5,923 bases of DNA from Chloroflexota bacterium (GCA_021823905.1 JAKALX010000252.1:1-5923), one strand, 5' to 3'; shown: positions 1-5,380, counted from the first letter of the stretch. The notes: a model not told the origin generated them from the letters alone. Numbers and translations are program-made.

Positions 1-97
1 AACGCAGAAGACGATCGCCGACTTCAAGAAGGCTGACTACGGCCAGTCCCTGTTCATCGCCGACGCGGGCAAGTCCGAGGACTCGCTCGGCAACTAG
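1..97 (+). CDS. tupA: Tungstate-type ABC importer, substrate-binding protein, C-terminal end (partial)
   Basis: Only the last 31 codons are in the window, read from base 2 to the TAG at 95-97. The peptide ends in a helix followed by YGQSLFIADAGKSEDSLGN. A KADYGQSLF-type tail, with Gly-Gln before a Leu-Phe, resembles the C-terminus of TupA/WtpA-like periplasmic or lipoprotein receptors for tungstate. The 5' end lies outside the window, so signal peptide and ligand residues cannot be checked. The permease begins only 24 bp downstream, which supports a single operon. The assignment rests mainly on the TupB-like permease that follows; molybdate or another oxyanion remains possible as the substrate. 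Confidence 0.75.
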   Translation, partial: TQKTIADFKKADYGQSLFIADAGKSEDSLGN

Positions 98-121
98 CCC
101 ACGGGCGATCGGGGGCCAGCA

Positions 122-829
122 ATGGAGCAGCTCTGGTCGGGGTTCGTCGAGGCGCTTCGCCTGATCGCCAATCGCGACAGCGAGCTCTGGGACATCACGG
201 TCCGGACGATCCTGGTCTCCGGCGTCGCGACCGTCTTCGCGATGATCATCGGCGTGCCCGTTGGTTACGTCCTCGCCCGTGGCCGCTTCCGGGGACGGAC
301 CGTCGTCCTCGGTGTCGTGAACACCGGGATGGGCCTGCCACCGGTGGTCGTTGGCCTGTTCGTCTGGCTGATGCTGGTGCGAAGCGGCCCGTTCGGCGGC
401 TTCGAGCTCATCTACACCAAACGCGCGATGGTCATCGCCCAGTTCCTCATCGCGGCGCCAATGGTCGTGGGATTCACCTCGACGGCCGTCCAGGCGCTGC
501 CCGAGGAGTTGCCCGACCTGCTCTCGGTGCTCGGCGCCGGGCGTCTGCGAACCCTCTGGATCCTGAGCCGCGAGGCCCATCTCGGCCTGCTTTCGGCGAT
601 CATGGCCGGTTTCGGAGCGGTGGTCTCCGAGGTCGGCGCTTCGATGACTGTCGGCGGCAACCTCCAGGGCAGCACGCGCGTGCTGACGACGGCGATCGTC
701 CTCGAAACCGGGCGCGGGAATAACGACCGTGCCATCGCGCTCGGTATCATCCTCCTCGTGATGGCGTTCCTCGTGAACCTGCTCCTGACCGCCGTTCAGC
801 AGCGCACCGTCCGCGCGCGCGGCGGGTGA
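122..829 (+). CDS. tupB: Tungstate-type ABC importer, permease subunit
   Basis: This 235-aa integral membrane protein should form the homodimeric channel that passes tungstate (or a related oxyanion) from the TupA receptor to the cytoplasm. About five hydrophobic segments can be read at residues 26-50, 60-87, 101-121, 155-175 and 203-226. NTGMGLPPVVVGL at residues 67-79 and SEVGASMTVGGN at 169-180 are typical of TupB/WtpB permeases. The cytoplasmic EAA-type coupling loop lies around residues 127-148 (LPEELPDLLSVLGAG followed by RLRTLW), where it would contact the ATPase. The ATG at 122 is preceded by a GGGGG run at 111-115 that can serve as a ribosome-binding site. Length is normal for the family. 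Its stop overlaps the ATPase start. Family membership is clear; substrate identity is inferred from the family. Confidence 0.9.
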   Translation: MEQLWSGFVEALRLIANRDSELWDITVRTILVSGVATVFAMIIGVPVGYVLARGRFRGRTVVLGVVNTGMGLPPVVVGLFVWLMLVRSGPFGGFELIYTKRAMVIAQFLIAAPMVVGFTSTAVQALPEELPDLLSVLGAGRLRTLWILSREAHLGLLSAIMAGFGAVVSEVGASMTVGGNLQGSTRVLTTAIVLETGRGNNDRAIALGIILLVMAFLVNLLLTAVQQRTVRARGG

Positions 830-1767
830 ACGTCGCGGCCGGCGGCCTCGTCTTCCGCCGCGGGCGGCGAACCGTGCTCGCGATCCCGCGGCTGGAGTTC
901 GCTTCGGGCCGGGTGATCGCGTTGCTCGGCCCGAACGGATCCGGGAAGTCGACACTCCTCCGCCTGATCAGCGGGCTCGAACGGCCGGCCGCGGGAACCA
1001 TCTCGTTCGACGGCGCAGAGCTGCGGCGGCGCGAGCGCAGCCAGGCGATCGCCTTCGCCTTCCAGGATCCCGTGTTCATCGCGGGCACGGTACGCGAGAA
1101 CTTCGACCTGGCCTTGAAGCTGCGCAAACTGCCGGAGACGGAGCGCGCGGCGCGCATCAGCGAGGCCGCCGGGGCCTGCGGGATCGCCGCGCTCCTCGAC
1201 CGCAATGCGCACCAGCTTTCCGGGGGCGAAGCCCAACGCGCGAACCTGGCCCGCGCCCTCGCTCTGCGCGCGCCGCTGACACTGCTCGACGAACCACTTT
1301 CCGGGCTCGACGCCGCCGGCCGGCGGCAGCTCCTCCACGCCCTGCCGGGGCTGCTGCGCGAATTCACCCGAACAGCGATCGTGGTCACGCACGACCGCGA
1401 GGAAGCGGTCCGGCTGGCCGACGACCTGACGGTGCTGGTTGGCGGCGAAGTTCGGGCAAGCGGTCCGAAGGCGACAGTGCTCCGCCATCCCCCGGACCCC
1501 GAAACGGCCGAACTGCTGGGCTTCACGGTGGTCGAATCGGACGACGGTGTGCTGGCGATCGCTCCCGGCGCGCTGCGCGTGGGCGACGGCGCGGCGCCGT
1601 TCGTCATGCACGTCGAGACAACCACGGAGTCTGGTTCGCGGTCGGAGATCAGCGGCTGGATCGGAGCGGCGCCGGTGACGGTCGTCGTGGACGGCCCCGC
1701 GCCGGCCCCAGGGACAACGCTCGCGGTTTCCGCCGACGCGCGGGACGTGGTGCGGTTCGGGCGGTAG
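826..1767 (+). CDS. tupC: Tungstate-type ABC importer, ATP-binding protein
   Basis: This 313-aa cytoplasmic ATPase would power the importer. All nucleotide-binding motifs are intact: Walker A GPNGSGKST at residues 35-43, Q-loop Gln80 (FQDP), ABC signature LSGGE at 131-135, Walker B LTLLDEP with Asp155-Glu156, D-loop SGLD at 159-162, and switch His189 in VVTHD. Residues from about 240 to the end form a C-terminal extension ending in a beta-rich segment like the TOBE-type regulatory domains of oxyanion importers, so uptake may be gated by intracellular ligand; that is inference. The GTG start at 826 overlaps the tupB TGA as GTGA, the classic sign of translational coupling, and no strong Shine-Dalgarno is seen because it would lie inside tupB. 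The gene ends the operon, and no standard terminator follows it. Confidence 0.9.
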   Translation: MNVAAGGLVFRRGRRTVLAIPRLEFASGRVIALLGPNGSGKSTLLRLISGLERPAAGTISFDGAELRRRERSQAIAFAFQDPVFIAGTVRENFDLALKLRKLPETERAARISEAAGACGIAALLDRNAHQLSGGEAQRANLARALALRAPLTLLDEPLSGLDAAGRRQLLHALPGLLREFTRTAIVVTHDREEAVRLADDLTVLVGGEVRASGPKATVLRHPPDPETAELLGFTVVESDDGVLAIAPGALRVGDGAAPFVMHVETTTESGSRSEISGWIGAAPVTVVVDGPAPAPGTTLAVSADARDVVRFGR

Positions 1768-1786
1768 GGGGCGAGGCGGGCGCCAC

Positions 1787-1836
1787 AACCTTGAATGGAG
1801 GCGGCTCTTATTCAAGGTTATTCCGTAACCTTGAAT
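1787..1836. repeat. Three alternating copies of AACCTTGAAT (overlapping dyads)
   Basis: The decamer AACCTTGAAT occurs at 1787-1796 and 1827-1836, and its exact reverse complement ATTCAAGGTT at 1810-1819. The second and third copies form a perfect 11-bp inverted repeat (1810-1820 with 1826-1836) around the 5-nt loop TTCCG. The first and second copies form a 10-bp inverted repeat around 13 nt. The middle copy can therefore pair with either neighbour, but not both. The element begins 20 bp after the tupC stop, in a gap between convergent genes. Neither possible stem is followed by a U-tract, so it is not a normal intrinsic terminator. It could be an operator with three half-sites, a hairpin that protects the tup mRNA 3' end, or a dispersed repeat. 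Confidence 0.85.
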
Positions 1837-1847
1837 ACACGGAGTTC

Positions 1848-1860
1848 GGAAAGGCTTTCC
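1848..1860. repeat. Short perfect dyad GGAAAGGCTTTCC
   Basis: Six base pairs on each side of a central G (1854) form a perfect palindrome-like dyad. It lies 11 bp beyond the triple AACCTTGAAT element, in the same gap between convergent genes. It is short enough to arise by chance, but its position beside the other dyads makes it worth recording. No function can be assigned. Confidence 0.45.
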
Positions 1861-2010
1861 ATGCGCAGGGGAGAGCACATGGTGCCGCGGTCGTCCCTAC
1901 GGCGCGGAAGGCCGGGGGAGTCGGCGTGACCTGCACGCTCTGAGTTTGCGCCTGAGCAGGTGTGACGACGGCAAAGTGTTTCCAAGCCCGAATTGGCCAC
2001 GGTTGGGATG

Positions 2011-2373
2011 TCAAGGGTGGTTGATCCAGCGGGCGATGCCGCCGTGGTTCGCGCATGTGCCACTGGCCGTCTTCGAGTAGCTGTAGGTCCCGTCCTTGCA
2101 TTTCGCGGTCGCGTCCGATGGGTCGCCCGAATTCGTCGGCGTGGCTGTCGCGGCTACATGGATCGCGGGTTGGTCGGCTGCCGCCAGCGCGGACTTGAGC
2201 GCCGCGACCGTTGACGGATCGATTGGGATCGTCTCGCCGGTCACGGTAGCCATCCCCGTGGCGATGGTCAGTTTGGAGTCGCTGCTGCCGCAAGCGGAGG
2301 CCAAGATGGCTGCTGCTAGCCCGGCCGCGACGATCAGTTGCTTCACGCGTTCGCCCTTACTGCGGTTCGCCAC
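2011..2373 (-). CDS. Small secreted lipoprotein with DUF3761-like C-terminus
   Basis: This gene encodes 120 aa from a GTG at 2373. Residues 11-27 are a hydrophobic signal (KQLIVAAGLAAAILASA) followed by Cys28-Gly-Ser-Ser, a lipobox-like cleavage site, so the mature protein is probably lipid-anchored on the cell surface. A Ser/Thr/Ala-rich linker covers about residues 29-88. The C-terminus carries the DUF3761-type motif: CKDGTYSYS at 92-100 and CANHGG at 107-112, with Cys92 and Cys107 placed for a disulfide. The family's function is unknown. Two starts are plausible. GTG 2373 has GGGAG about 6 nt upstream, and GTG 2346 (residue 10) has AAGGG about 7 nt upstream and would leave a more compact signal peptide. 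The gene is convergent with tupC and divergent from the desaturase, so it is probably its own transcription unit. Confidence 0.78.
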   Translation of the reverse strand: MANRSKGERVKQLIVAAGLAAAILASACGSSDSKLTIATGMATVTGETIPIDPSTVAALKSALAAADQPAIHVAATATPTNSGDPSDATAKCKDGTYSYSKTASGTCANHGGIARWINHP

Positions 2374-2411
2374 TCATCGCTCCCGCCCACTGCGCTCGGG
2401 CCCGCGCGCGG

Positions 2412-2441
2412 AGTCTATGCCTCGCGGAGCGAGCGTGTCGA
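2412..2441 (-). promoter_or_regulatory. Candidate sigma-70-like promoter for the DUF3761 lipoprotein
   Basis: Read on the minus strand, TCGACA (2441-2436, five of six matches to TTGACA) is followed after 18 bp by TAGACT (2417-2412, four of six matches to TATAAT). This places a start of transcription near 2405 and leaves a leader of about 30 nt before the GTG at 2373. It is the only such pair I noticed in the 180-bp divergent gap 2374-2553; I saw no comparable pair facing the desaturase. Score is moderate and unverified. Confidence 0.35.
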
Positions 2442-2538
2442 GGCCACAAGGGAGATCTCAGCGCGGCGCCGCCCCCCAAAAGATTCGGTCCAGAACACGA
2501 ACCACCGGCGCCAGACCATGCCGATCCCTGCTACCGTT

Positions 2539-2545
2539 GGAAGGA
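2539..2545 (+). promoter_or_regulatory. Ribosome-binding site for the desaturase
   Basis: GGAAGGA lies 8 nt before TTG 2554 and 11 nt before GTG 2557. It is the strongest Shine-Dalgarno in the area and supports a start at one of these two adjacent non-ATG codons rather than at the internal ATG far downstream (residue 67). Translation cannot begin further upstream in this frame because of the TAA at 2551-2553. Confidence 0.6.
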
Positions 2546-2553
2546 CCACCTAA

Positions 2554-3681
2554 TTGGTGACCGGCGGCTTCGCTTTCACGCAGCATCAATCCCTGTCTGA
2601 GACCGGCGCCTCCACGTTCACGGAGGCTCTTCCTTTGTCCAACCTCGTCCTTGAACGACCGGCGTCCGCGCGCCCTGCCACTGAGTACGCTGAACTGAAG
2701 CGGATTATCCGCGAGCACGGGCTTTTCAAGTCCCAGCCCGCCTACTACGTCATGAAGTCGGTTGTTACCGCGTCGCTGCTGGCGGTGGCGATCGGCGTCG
2801 TGCTGTTCGTTTCGAACCCGATCGTCCTCCTGCTCGACGCGGCGTTTTTCGGCTTCGTGTCGACCCAGGTGGGCTTGCTCGCGCATGACGTCGGGCATCG
2901 CCAGGGGTTTCGCGGGCGCCGCATGAACGCGATCGCGCGCTACTTCTTCGGCAACGTCCTCCTCGGCGTGAGCCAGTCCTGGTGGAACGTGAAGCACAAC
3001 CAGCACCACGCCACGCCGAACCACGTCGACGACGACCCGGACATCCAGTTCCCGATGATCGTCTTCTCCCCGGATCAGATCGCGAACCGGCCGCGCTGGC
3101 TGCACCCGGCGATCGCCATCCAGGCGTTCGTCTTCCCCCTGCTGTTGCCGTTCCAGGCGCTGAACATGCGGATGAGCAGCGCCCAGCACCTGTTCGCGCC
3201 CGATGCGCGCAAGCGGTTCCTCCAGGCACTGTTGCTGGCCACACACGTCGCGTTGTACGCGGCATTGCTTATCTGGATCGGCAACTGGCCGGTCGCGGTC
3301 GGCTTCTTCCTCATCCACCAGATGACGTTCGGTCTGTACAACAGCTCTGTCTTCGCCTCGAACCACAAGGGCATGCCCCTGACGGACGAAGGGCGCCGGA
3401 TGGGGTTCCTGTACGAGCAGGTGCTCACCTCGCGGAACGTGCGCGCGAACCCGCTGACGGACTTCTGGTATGGCGGTCTGAACTACCAGATCGAGCATCA
3501 TCTCTTCCCGTCGCTGCCGCGCAACCGGCTCCGGCAGGCGCAGAAGCTGGTTCGGCAGTTCTGTGACGACCACGGGATCTCCTACCATTCGACCGGCCTG
3601 ATCGAGTCGTACGCGGAGATCCTGCAGCACCTGCACCAGGTCAGCGCGCCGCTGCGACAGCGGAAGACCGCGACGGCGTAA
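2554..3681 (+). CDS. Membrane fatty acid desaturase, front-end-like His boxes
   Basis: This 375-aa integral membrane di-iron enzyme should use O2 and electrons to place a double bond in a fatty acyl chain. The three histidine boxes that bind the iron pair are intact: HDVGH at 111-115, HNQHH at 148-152 and QIEHH at 312-316. NHKG at 270-273 is another conserved segment. Hydrophobic spans lie near residues 68-88, 90-108, 186-203, 225-243 and 247-260. Gln rather than His at the start of the third box is typical of front-end (delta-5/6/8-type) desaturases, but there is no N-terminal cytochrome b5 domain, so electrons must come from separate partners. Regiospecificity cannot be read from sequence. 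An in-frame TAA (2551-2553) directly precedes TTG 2554. GTG 2557 is the alternative start; GGAAGGA at 2539-2545 favours TTG by spacing (8 versus 11 nt). Confidence 0.9.
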   Translation: MVTGGFAFTQHQSLSETGASTFTEALPLSNLVLERPASARPATEYAELKRIIREHGLFKSQPAYYVMKSVVTASLLAVAIGVVLFVSNPIVLLLDAAFFGFVSTQVGLLAHDVGHRQGFRGRRMNAIARYFFGNVLLGVSQSWWNVKHNQHHATPNHVDDDPDIQFPMIVFSPDQIANRPRWLHPAIAIQAFVFPLLLPFQALNMRMSSAQHLFAPDARKRFLQALLLATHVALYAALLIWIGNWPVAVGFFLIHQMTFGLYNSSVFASNHKGMPLTDEGRRMGFLYEQVLTSRNVRANPLTDFWYGGLNYQIEHHLFPSLPRNRLRQAQKLVRQFCDDHGISYHSTGLIESYAEILQHLHQVSAPLRQRKTATA

Positions 3682-3692
3682 GCCAGGACGAA

Positions 3693-3720
3693 GTTCGCGA
3701 GGATCGGACCTGGCGCGAAC
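3693..3720. repeat. 7-bp inverted repeat after the desaturase
   Basis: GTTCGCG (3693-3699) pairs with CGCGAAC (3714-3720) across a 14-nt loop, starting 11 bp after the desaturase stop. It may fold at the mRNA 3' end. No U-tract follows, so it is at most a factor-dependent or protective hairpin. Confidence 0.4.
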
Positions 3721-3778
3721 CGCGGTAGCGGGGTCGCTTGCACGCTCCGCACCGCTGGGAGTCTCCGCGGCTACCGCG
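3721..3778. repeat. 9-bp inverted repeat spanning the convergent gap and the HDOD stop codon
   Basis: CGCGGTAGC (3721-3729) is the exact reverse complement of GCTACCGCG (3770-3778), with 40 nt between the arms. The second arm includes the stop codon of the minus-strand HDOD gene (3771-3773). It directly abuts the preceding 7-bp inverted repeat. GC-rich arms of this length can arise by chance in this genome, and no U-tract is present, so a terminator role is only tentative. Confidence 0.35.
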
Positions 3779-4631
3779 CCGGGGCCACCCCGAGCGTCTT
3801 GTCCATGAACCAGGCGGCGCGGCTGATCACCGAGTCGATGCCACCGGCGAGCCGCGCGGTCTCCAGCGTCGCTGGAGCCTCGGGGTCGAACTCCGGCTCG
3901 TCGCCGTAGTAACCACACGTGATCCCCTGGGCGAGAACCATGCGCTCACACAGGGCGATCACGCCGGCGAGCCCGTCCTTCTTGATCGTCAGGTGCGGCT
4001 GGTGATGGGCGCCAATAGCGTTTGCCAGCAGGGGTGGGAACTGCCAGCGGGTCGCGAGCTCCTGGCCCACCACTTCGTGCGACAACCCCGTGACCTTCAG
4101 CTCGGCTTCGCGGAGGGGAATCCGCTCTTCCAGGGCCATCTCACCGGCCTGCCGGAACTCCTCGGGCATCGCGCGGCGGATCGCCAGCCGGCCGATATCG
4201 TGCAGGATCCCGGCAGTGAACGCGTCCGCCAGTGTTGCCGACTTCGTCGCCCTGGCAACCGTCTCTGCCGCCACGGCGACCGTCAGGCTGTGCGCCCAGA
4301 AGAGGTCGCTGTCGAAGGTGCTGTCTTCCGCGAGCCGGCCATGGAAGATGCTCATCAGCGACGACGTGATGGCGATCTGGCGCACCTGGAGGAAGCCAAG
4401 GAGGTGGATTGCGTCGCGCGCCGAAGCGCACGGGCGGCCAAACGCGTACTCCGCCGAGTTGCTCAGCCGGATCAGCTTCGCTGTCAGGCCCTGGTCGGTG
4501 CTGACTACACGGGCCAGCTGGTCCGCCGACGTCCTGGGATCCTCTACGAGCGCCATCACGCGCGCAGCGACGAGCGGGATCGGGGCCAGGTCGGTGACGT
4601 CGCCAATCAGGCGGGCACGACTTCGCTGCAT
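3771..4631 (-). CDS. Single-domain HDOD protein
   Basis: This 286-aa soluble protein is one HDOD domain (about residues 10-215) with a short C-terminal extension. HDOD proteins are signalling relatives of HD phosphohydrolases, often tied to motility, cell cycle or second-messenger control; the role here is unknown. Family features include IPLVAARVMALVEDP at 18-32, LTAKLIRLSNSAEYAFG at 49-65, GILHDIG at 141-147 and GAHHQP at 207-212. Many HDOD domains lose HD metal ligands, but this one keeps His114, His144-Asp145, His185 and His209-His210; the last expected Asp appears to be Glu229 (LCERM). No receiver, GGDEF or kinase domain is attached. The ATG at 4631 is the only sensible start, because an in-frame TAA lies ten codons upstream, yet no good Shine-Dalgarno precedes it. 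The gene is convergent with the desaturase and divergent from the SWIM gene. Confidence 0.88.
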   Translation of the reverse strand: MQRSRARLIGDVTDLAPIPLVAARVMALVEDPRTSADQLARVVSTDQGLTAKLIRLSNSAEYAFGRPCASARDAIHLLGFLQVRQIAITSSLMSIFHGRLAEDSTFDSDLFWAHSLTVAVAAETVARATKSATLADAFTAGILHDIGRLAIRRAMPEEFRQAGEMALEERIPLREAELKVTGLSHEVVGQELATRWQFPPLLANAIGAHHQPHLTIKKDGLAGVIALCERMVLAQGITCGYYGDEPEFDPEAPATLETARLAGGIDSVISRAAWFMDKTLGVAPAR

Positions 4632-4699
4632 ATCTGTTGATTCGGCCGCGGGGATCCCTTACGGACCGGCTGGAGAGTGATGAGCGCGTCGAAGTTCGG

Positions 4700-4727
4700 T
4701 TGACAGGCGTCGCAGCCGTCACCTAAT
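4700..4727 (+). promoter_or_regulatory. Candidate upstream promoter (TTGACA, 16 bp, CCTAAT)
   Basis: A perfect TTGACA at 4700-4705 is followed after 16 bp by CCTAAT at 4722-4727 (four of six matches to TATAAT). It points toward the SWIM gene but would give a leader of nearly 280 nt. It lies within the first of two GTTGACAGGCG copies. Either a long structured leader or a short unannotated RNA would explain it; chance is also possible. Confidence 0.3.
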
Positions 4728-4867
4728 CGAGAGGCATTCACAGCCGAGTATGGGTCGGATTATCTGGATGCGAAGCTCCGAGCGGGAGACTTACAGGGCC
4801 CGGAGCCCAGCGGGAGAGCGGCTGGAGACGCGGGTACGGGCTGGCCCCAATGTTTCGCGGAGAGACG

Positions 4868-4897
4868 TTGACAGGCGCCTCGGCGGGGGCGTAGGTT
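4868..4897 (+). promoter_or_regulatory. Candidate promoter of the SWIM gene (TTGACA, 18 bp, TAGGTT)
   Basis: A perfect TTGACA at 4868-4873 is followed after 18 bp by TAGGTT at 4892-4897, which matches only three of six -10 positions. Transcription would start near 4904 and give a leader of roughly 105 nt that contains the 11-bp hairpin and the ribosome-binding site of the SWIM gene. The strong -35 with a weak -10 is a pattern seen at activator-dependent promoters, but that is inference. Confidence 0.35.
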
Positions 4898-4938
4898 GGC
4901 TGTGCTATGGATGTTTCTACCGGCATCCACCCGGCCTG

Positions 4939-4963
4939 ACGGCGGCGCAACGTGCGCCGCCGT
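4939..4963 (+). promoter_or_regulatory. Perfect 11-bp hairpin with ACG triloop in the SWIM leader
   Basis: Bases 4939-4949 pair perfectly with 4953-4963, leaving a 3-nt loop ACG. Nine of the eleven pairs are G-C, so the RNA hairpin should be very stable. The sequence after it (TTCGTGCTT) is only weakly T-rich, so it is a poor intrinsic terminator. It ends 47 nt before the SWIM start codon and 30 nt before its Shine-Dalgarno. It may be an attenuator, an mRNA-stabilising 5' structure or a protein-binding dyad. Confidence 0.55.
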
Positions 4964-4993
4964 TCGTGCTTAAGTGGGTTGACCGAAACGGTG

Positions 4994-5000
4994 AAGGAGG
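4994..5000 (+). promoter_or_regulatory. Strong ribosome-binding site of the SWIM gene
   Basis: AAGGAGG is a near-perfect complement to the 16S rRNA 3' end and lies 10 nt before the ATG at 5011. It decides the start of the SWIM gene in favour of 5011 over the ATG at 4750 in the same frame, which would add 87 residues that do not look like protein. Confidence 0.8.
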
Positions 5001-5010
5001 AGCCCAGCTC

Positions 5011-5271
5011 ATGCAGTCCAGCCTCATCAGCAAGGTCGAAAAGGCGAAGGTCTACGCCGGCGAGCGCCATCGGATGCAAATCGACGGCCTCCACGTCGCA
5101 TTCCACGGCGAAAACAGCGACCACGAAGTTTCGATCGACGACGGGCACTGGAAGTGCAACTGCGATTTCTTCGAGAGCTGGAGTGTTTGCAGCCACACGA
5201 TGGCCCTCGAAAGAGTGCTGCAAGGCATGGTGCCCCAGCAGGAGATGCCGATTGCCGTGGGCGCGGCTTAG
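5011..5271 (+). CDS. Small stand-alone SWIM zinc-finger protein
   Basis: This gene encodes 86 aa. Residues 1-46 are a short charged N-terminus and predicted beta strands (for example HRMQIDGLHVAFHG at 20-33 and HEVSIDD at 38-44). The SWIM motif CxCx8CxH follows: Cys49, Cys51, Cys60 and His62, within WKCNCDFFESWSVCSHTMAL, which should bind one zinc ion. A helix, MALERVLQGM, covers residues 64-73. SWIM domains mediate DNA or protein binding, usually as parts of larger proteins such as SWI2/SNF2 ATPases or MuDR transposases; here there is nothing else. The short length with its own strong ribosome-binding site and a downstream terminator suggests a complete gene rather than a fragment. No neighbour reveals a partner. 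The function is unknown. Confidence 0.85.
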   Translation: MQSSLISKVEKAKVYAGERHRMQIDGLHVAFHGENSDHEVSIDDGHWKCNCDFFESWSVCSHTMALERVLQGMVPQQEMPIAVGAA

Positions 5272-5380
5272 CGCCGCCCGCGTTTCCTGGCGCGGCTCCG
5301 CGCTGTTCGGGCCCCGTCAGAGACCGACGGCCGCAGACTGACGCGCTCGCGTTCAGCGCCCGCCGGAGTGGGCAACAAAC

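Larger units (their letters stand above)
4632..5010. other. Gene-poor region between the divergent HDOD and SWIM genes
   Basis: These 379 bp contain no convincing coding region. The open frame that extends the SWIM gene upstream to 4750 is rich in Arg and Gly, lacks family features and has no ribosome-binding site, so I treat it as untranslated. The region holds two GTTGACAGGCG copies, a perfect 11-bp hairpin and an imperfect direct repeat (AGCGGGAGA at 4781-4789 and 4809-4817). It may contain the promoters of both flanking genes. I saw no tRNA, known riboswitch or CRISPR structure. Confidence 0.6.

Noticed and set aside
1787..1836. The triple repeat as a CRISPR array or intrinsic terminator.
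   Set aside because: The repeats are only 10 bp, alternate in orientation and have spacers of 13 and 7 bp, which does not fit CRISPR. No U-tract follows either stem on either strand.
1861..1929. A 22-codon plus-strand frame starting right after the GGAAAGGCTTTCC dyad.
   Set aside because: No Shine-Dalgarno, Arg-rich composition expected from random GC-rich DNA, and no recognisable motif.
1808..2010. Minus-strand open frames downstream of the DUF3761 stop, one with a Pro/Thr/Gln-rich stretch (VVTPAQAQTQSVQVTPTPP), possibly a second secreted protein or a frameshifted tail.
   Set aside because: In the lipoprotein's coding stretch this frame is a shadow. The downstream part has no start or ribosome-binding site of its own, and the family motif ends properly at the TGA at 2011-2013.
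2458..3918. A long 486-codon minus-strand open frame opposite the desaturase.
   Set aside because: It is the antisense of a clear desaturase with intact His boxes. Long shadow frames are common in GC-rich DNA, and its Arg/Val/Asp-rich product has no motif.
3738..4640. A 300-codon plus-strand open frame opposite the HDOD gene.
   Set aside because: It is the antisense shadow of the HDOD domain, whose motifs are intact in the minus frame. No independent ribosome-binding site or family signal.
4775..4817. GCTCCG/CGGAGC inverted repeat and AGCGGGAGA direct repeat as a structured RNA.
   Set aside because: The stem is only 6 bp with a 20-nt loop and the direct repeat is imperfect at its edges; too weak to call beyond a note in the gene-poor region.
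4750..5010. An 87-residue N-terminal extension of the SWIM gene from the ATG at 4750.
   Set aside because: The extension is Arg/Gly-rich and not protein-like, lacks a ribosome-binding site and includes the hairpin and promoter-like boxes; AAGGAGG before 5011 marks the real start.
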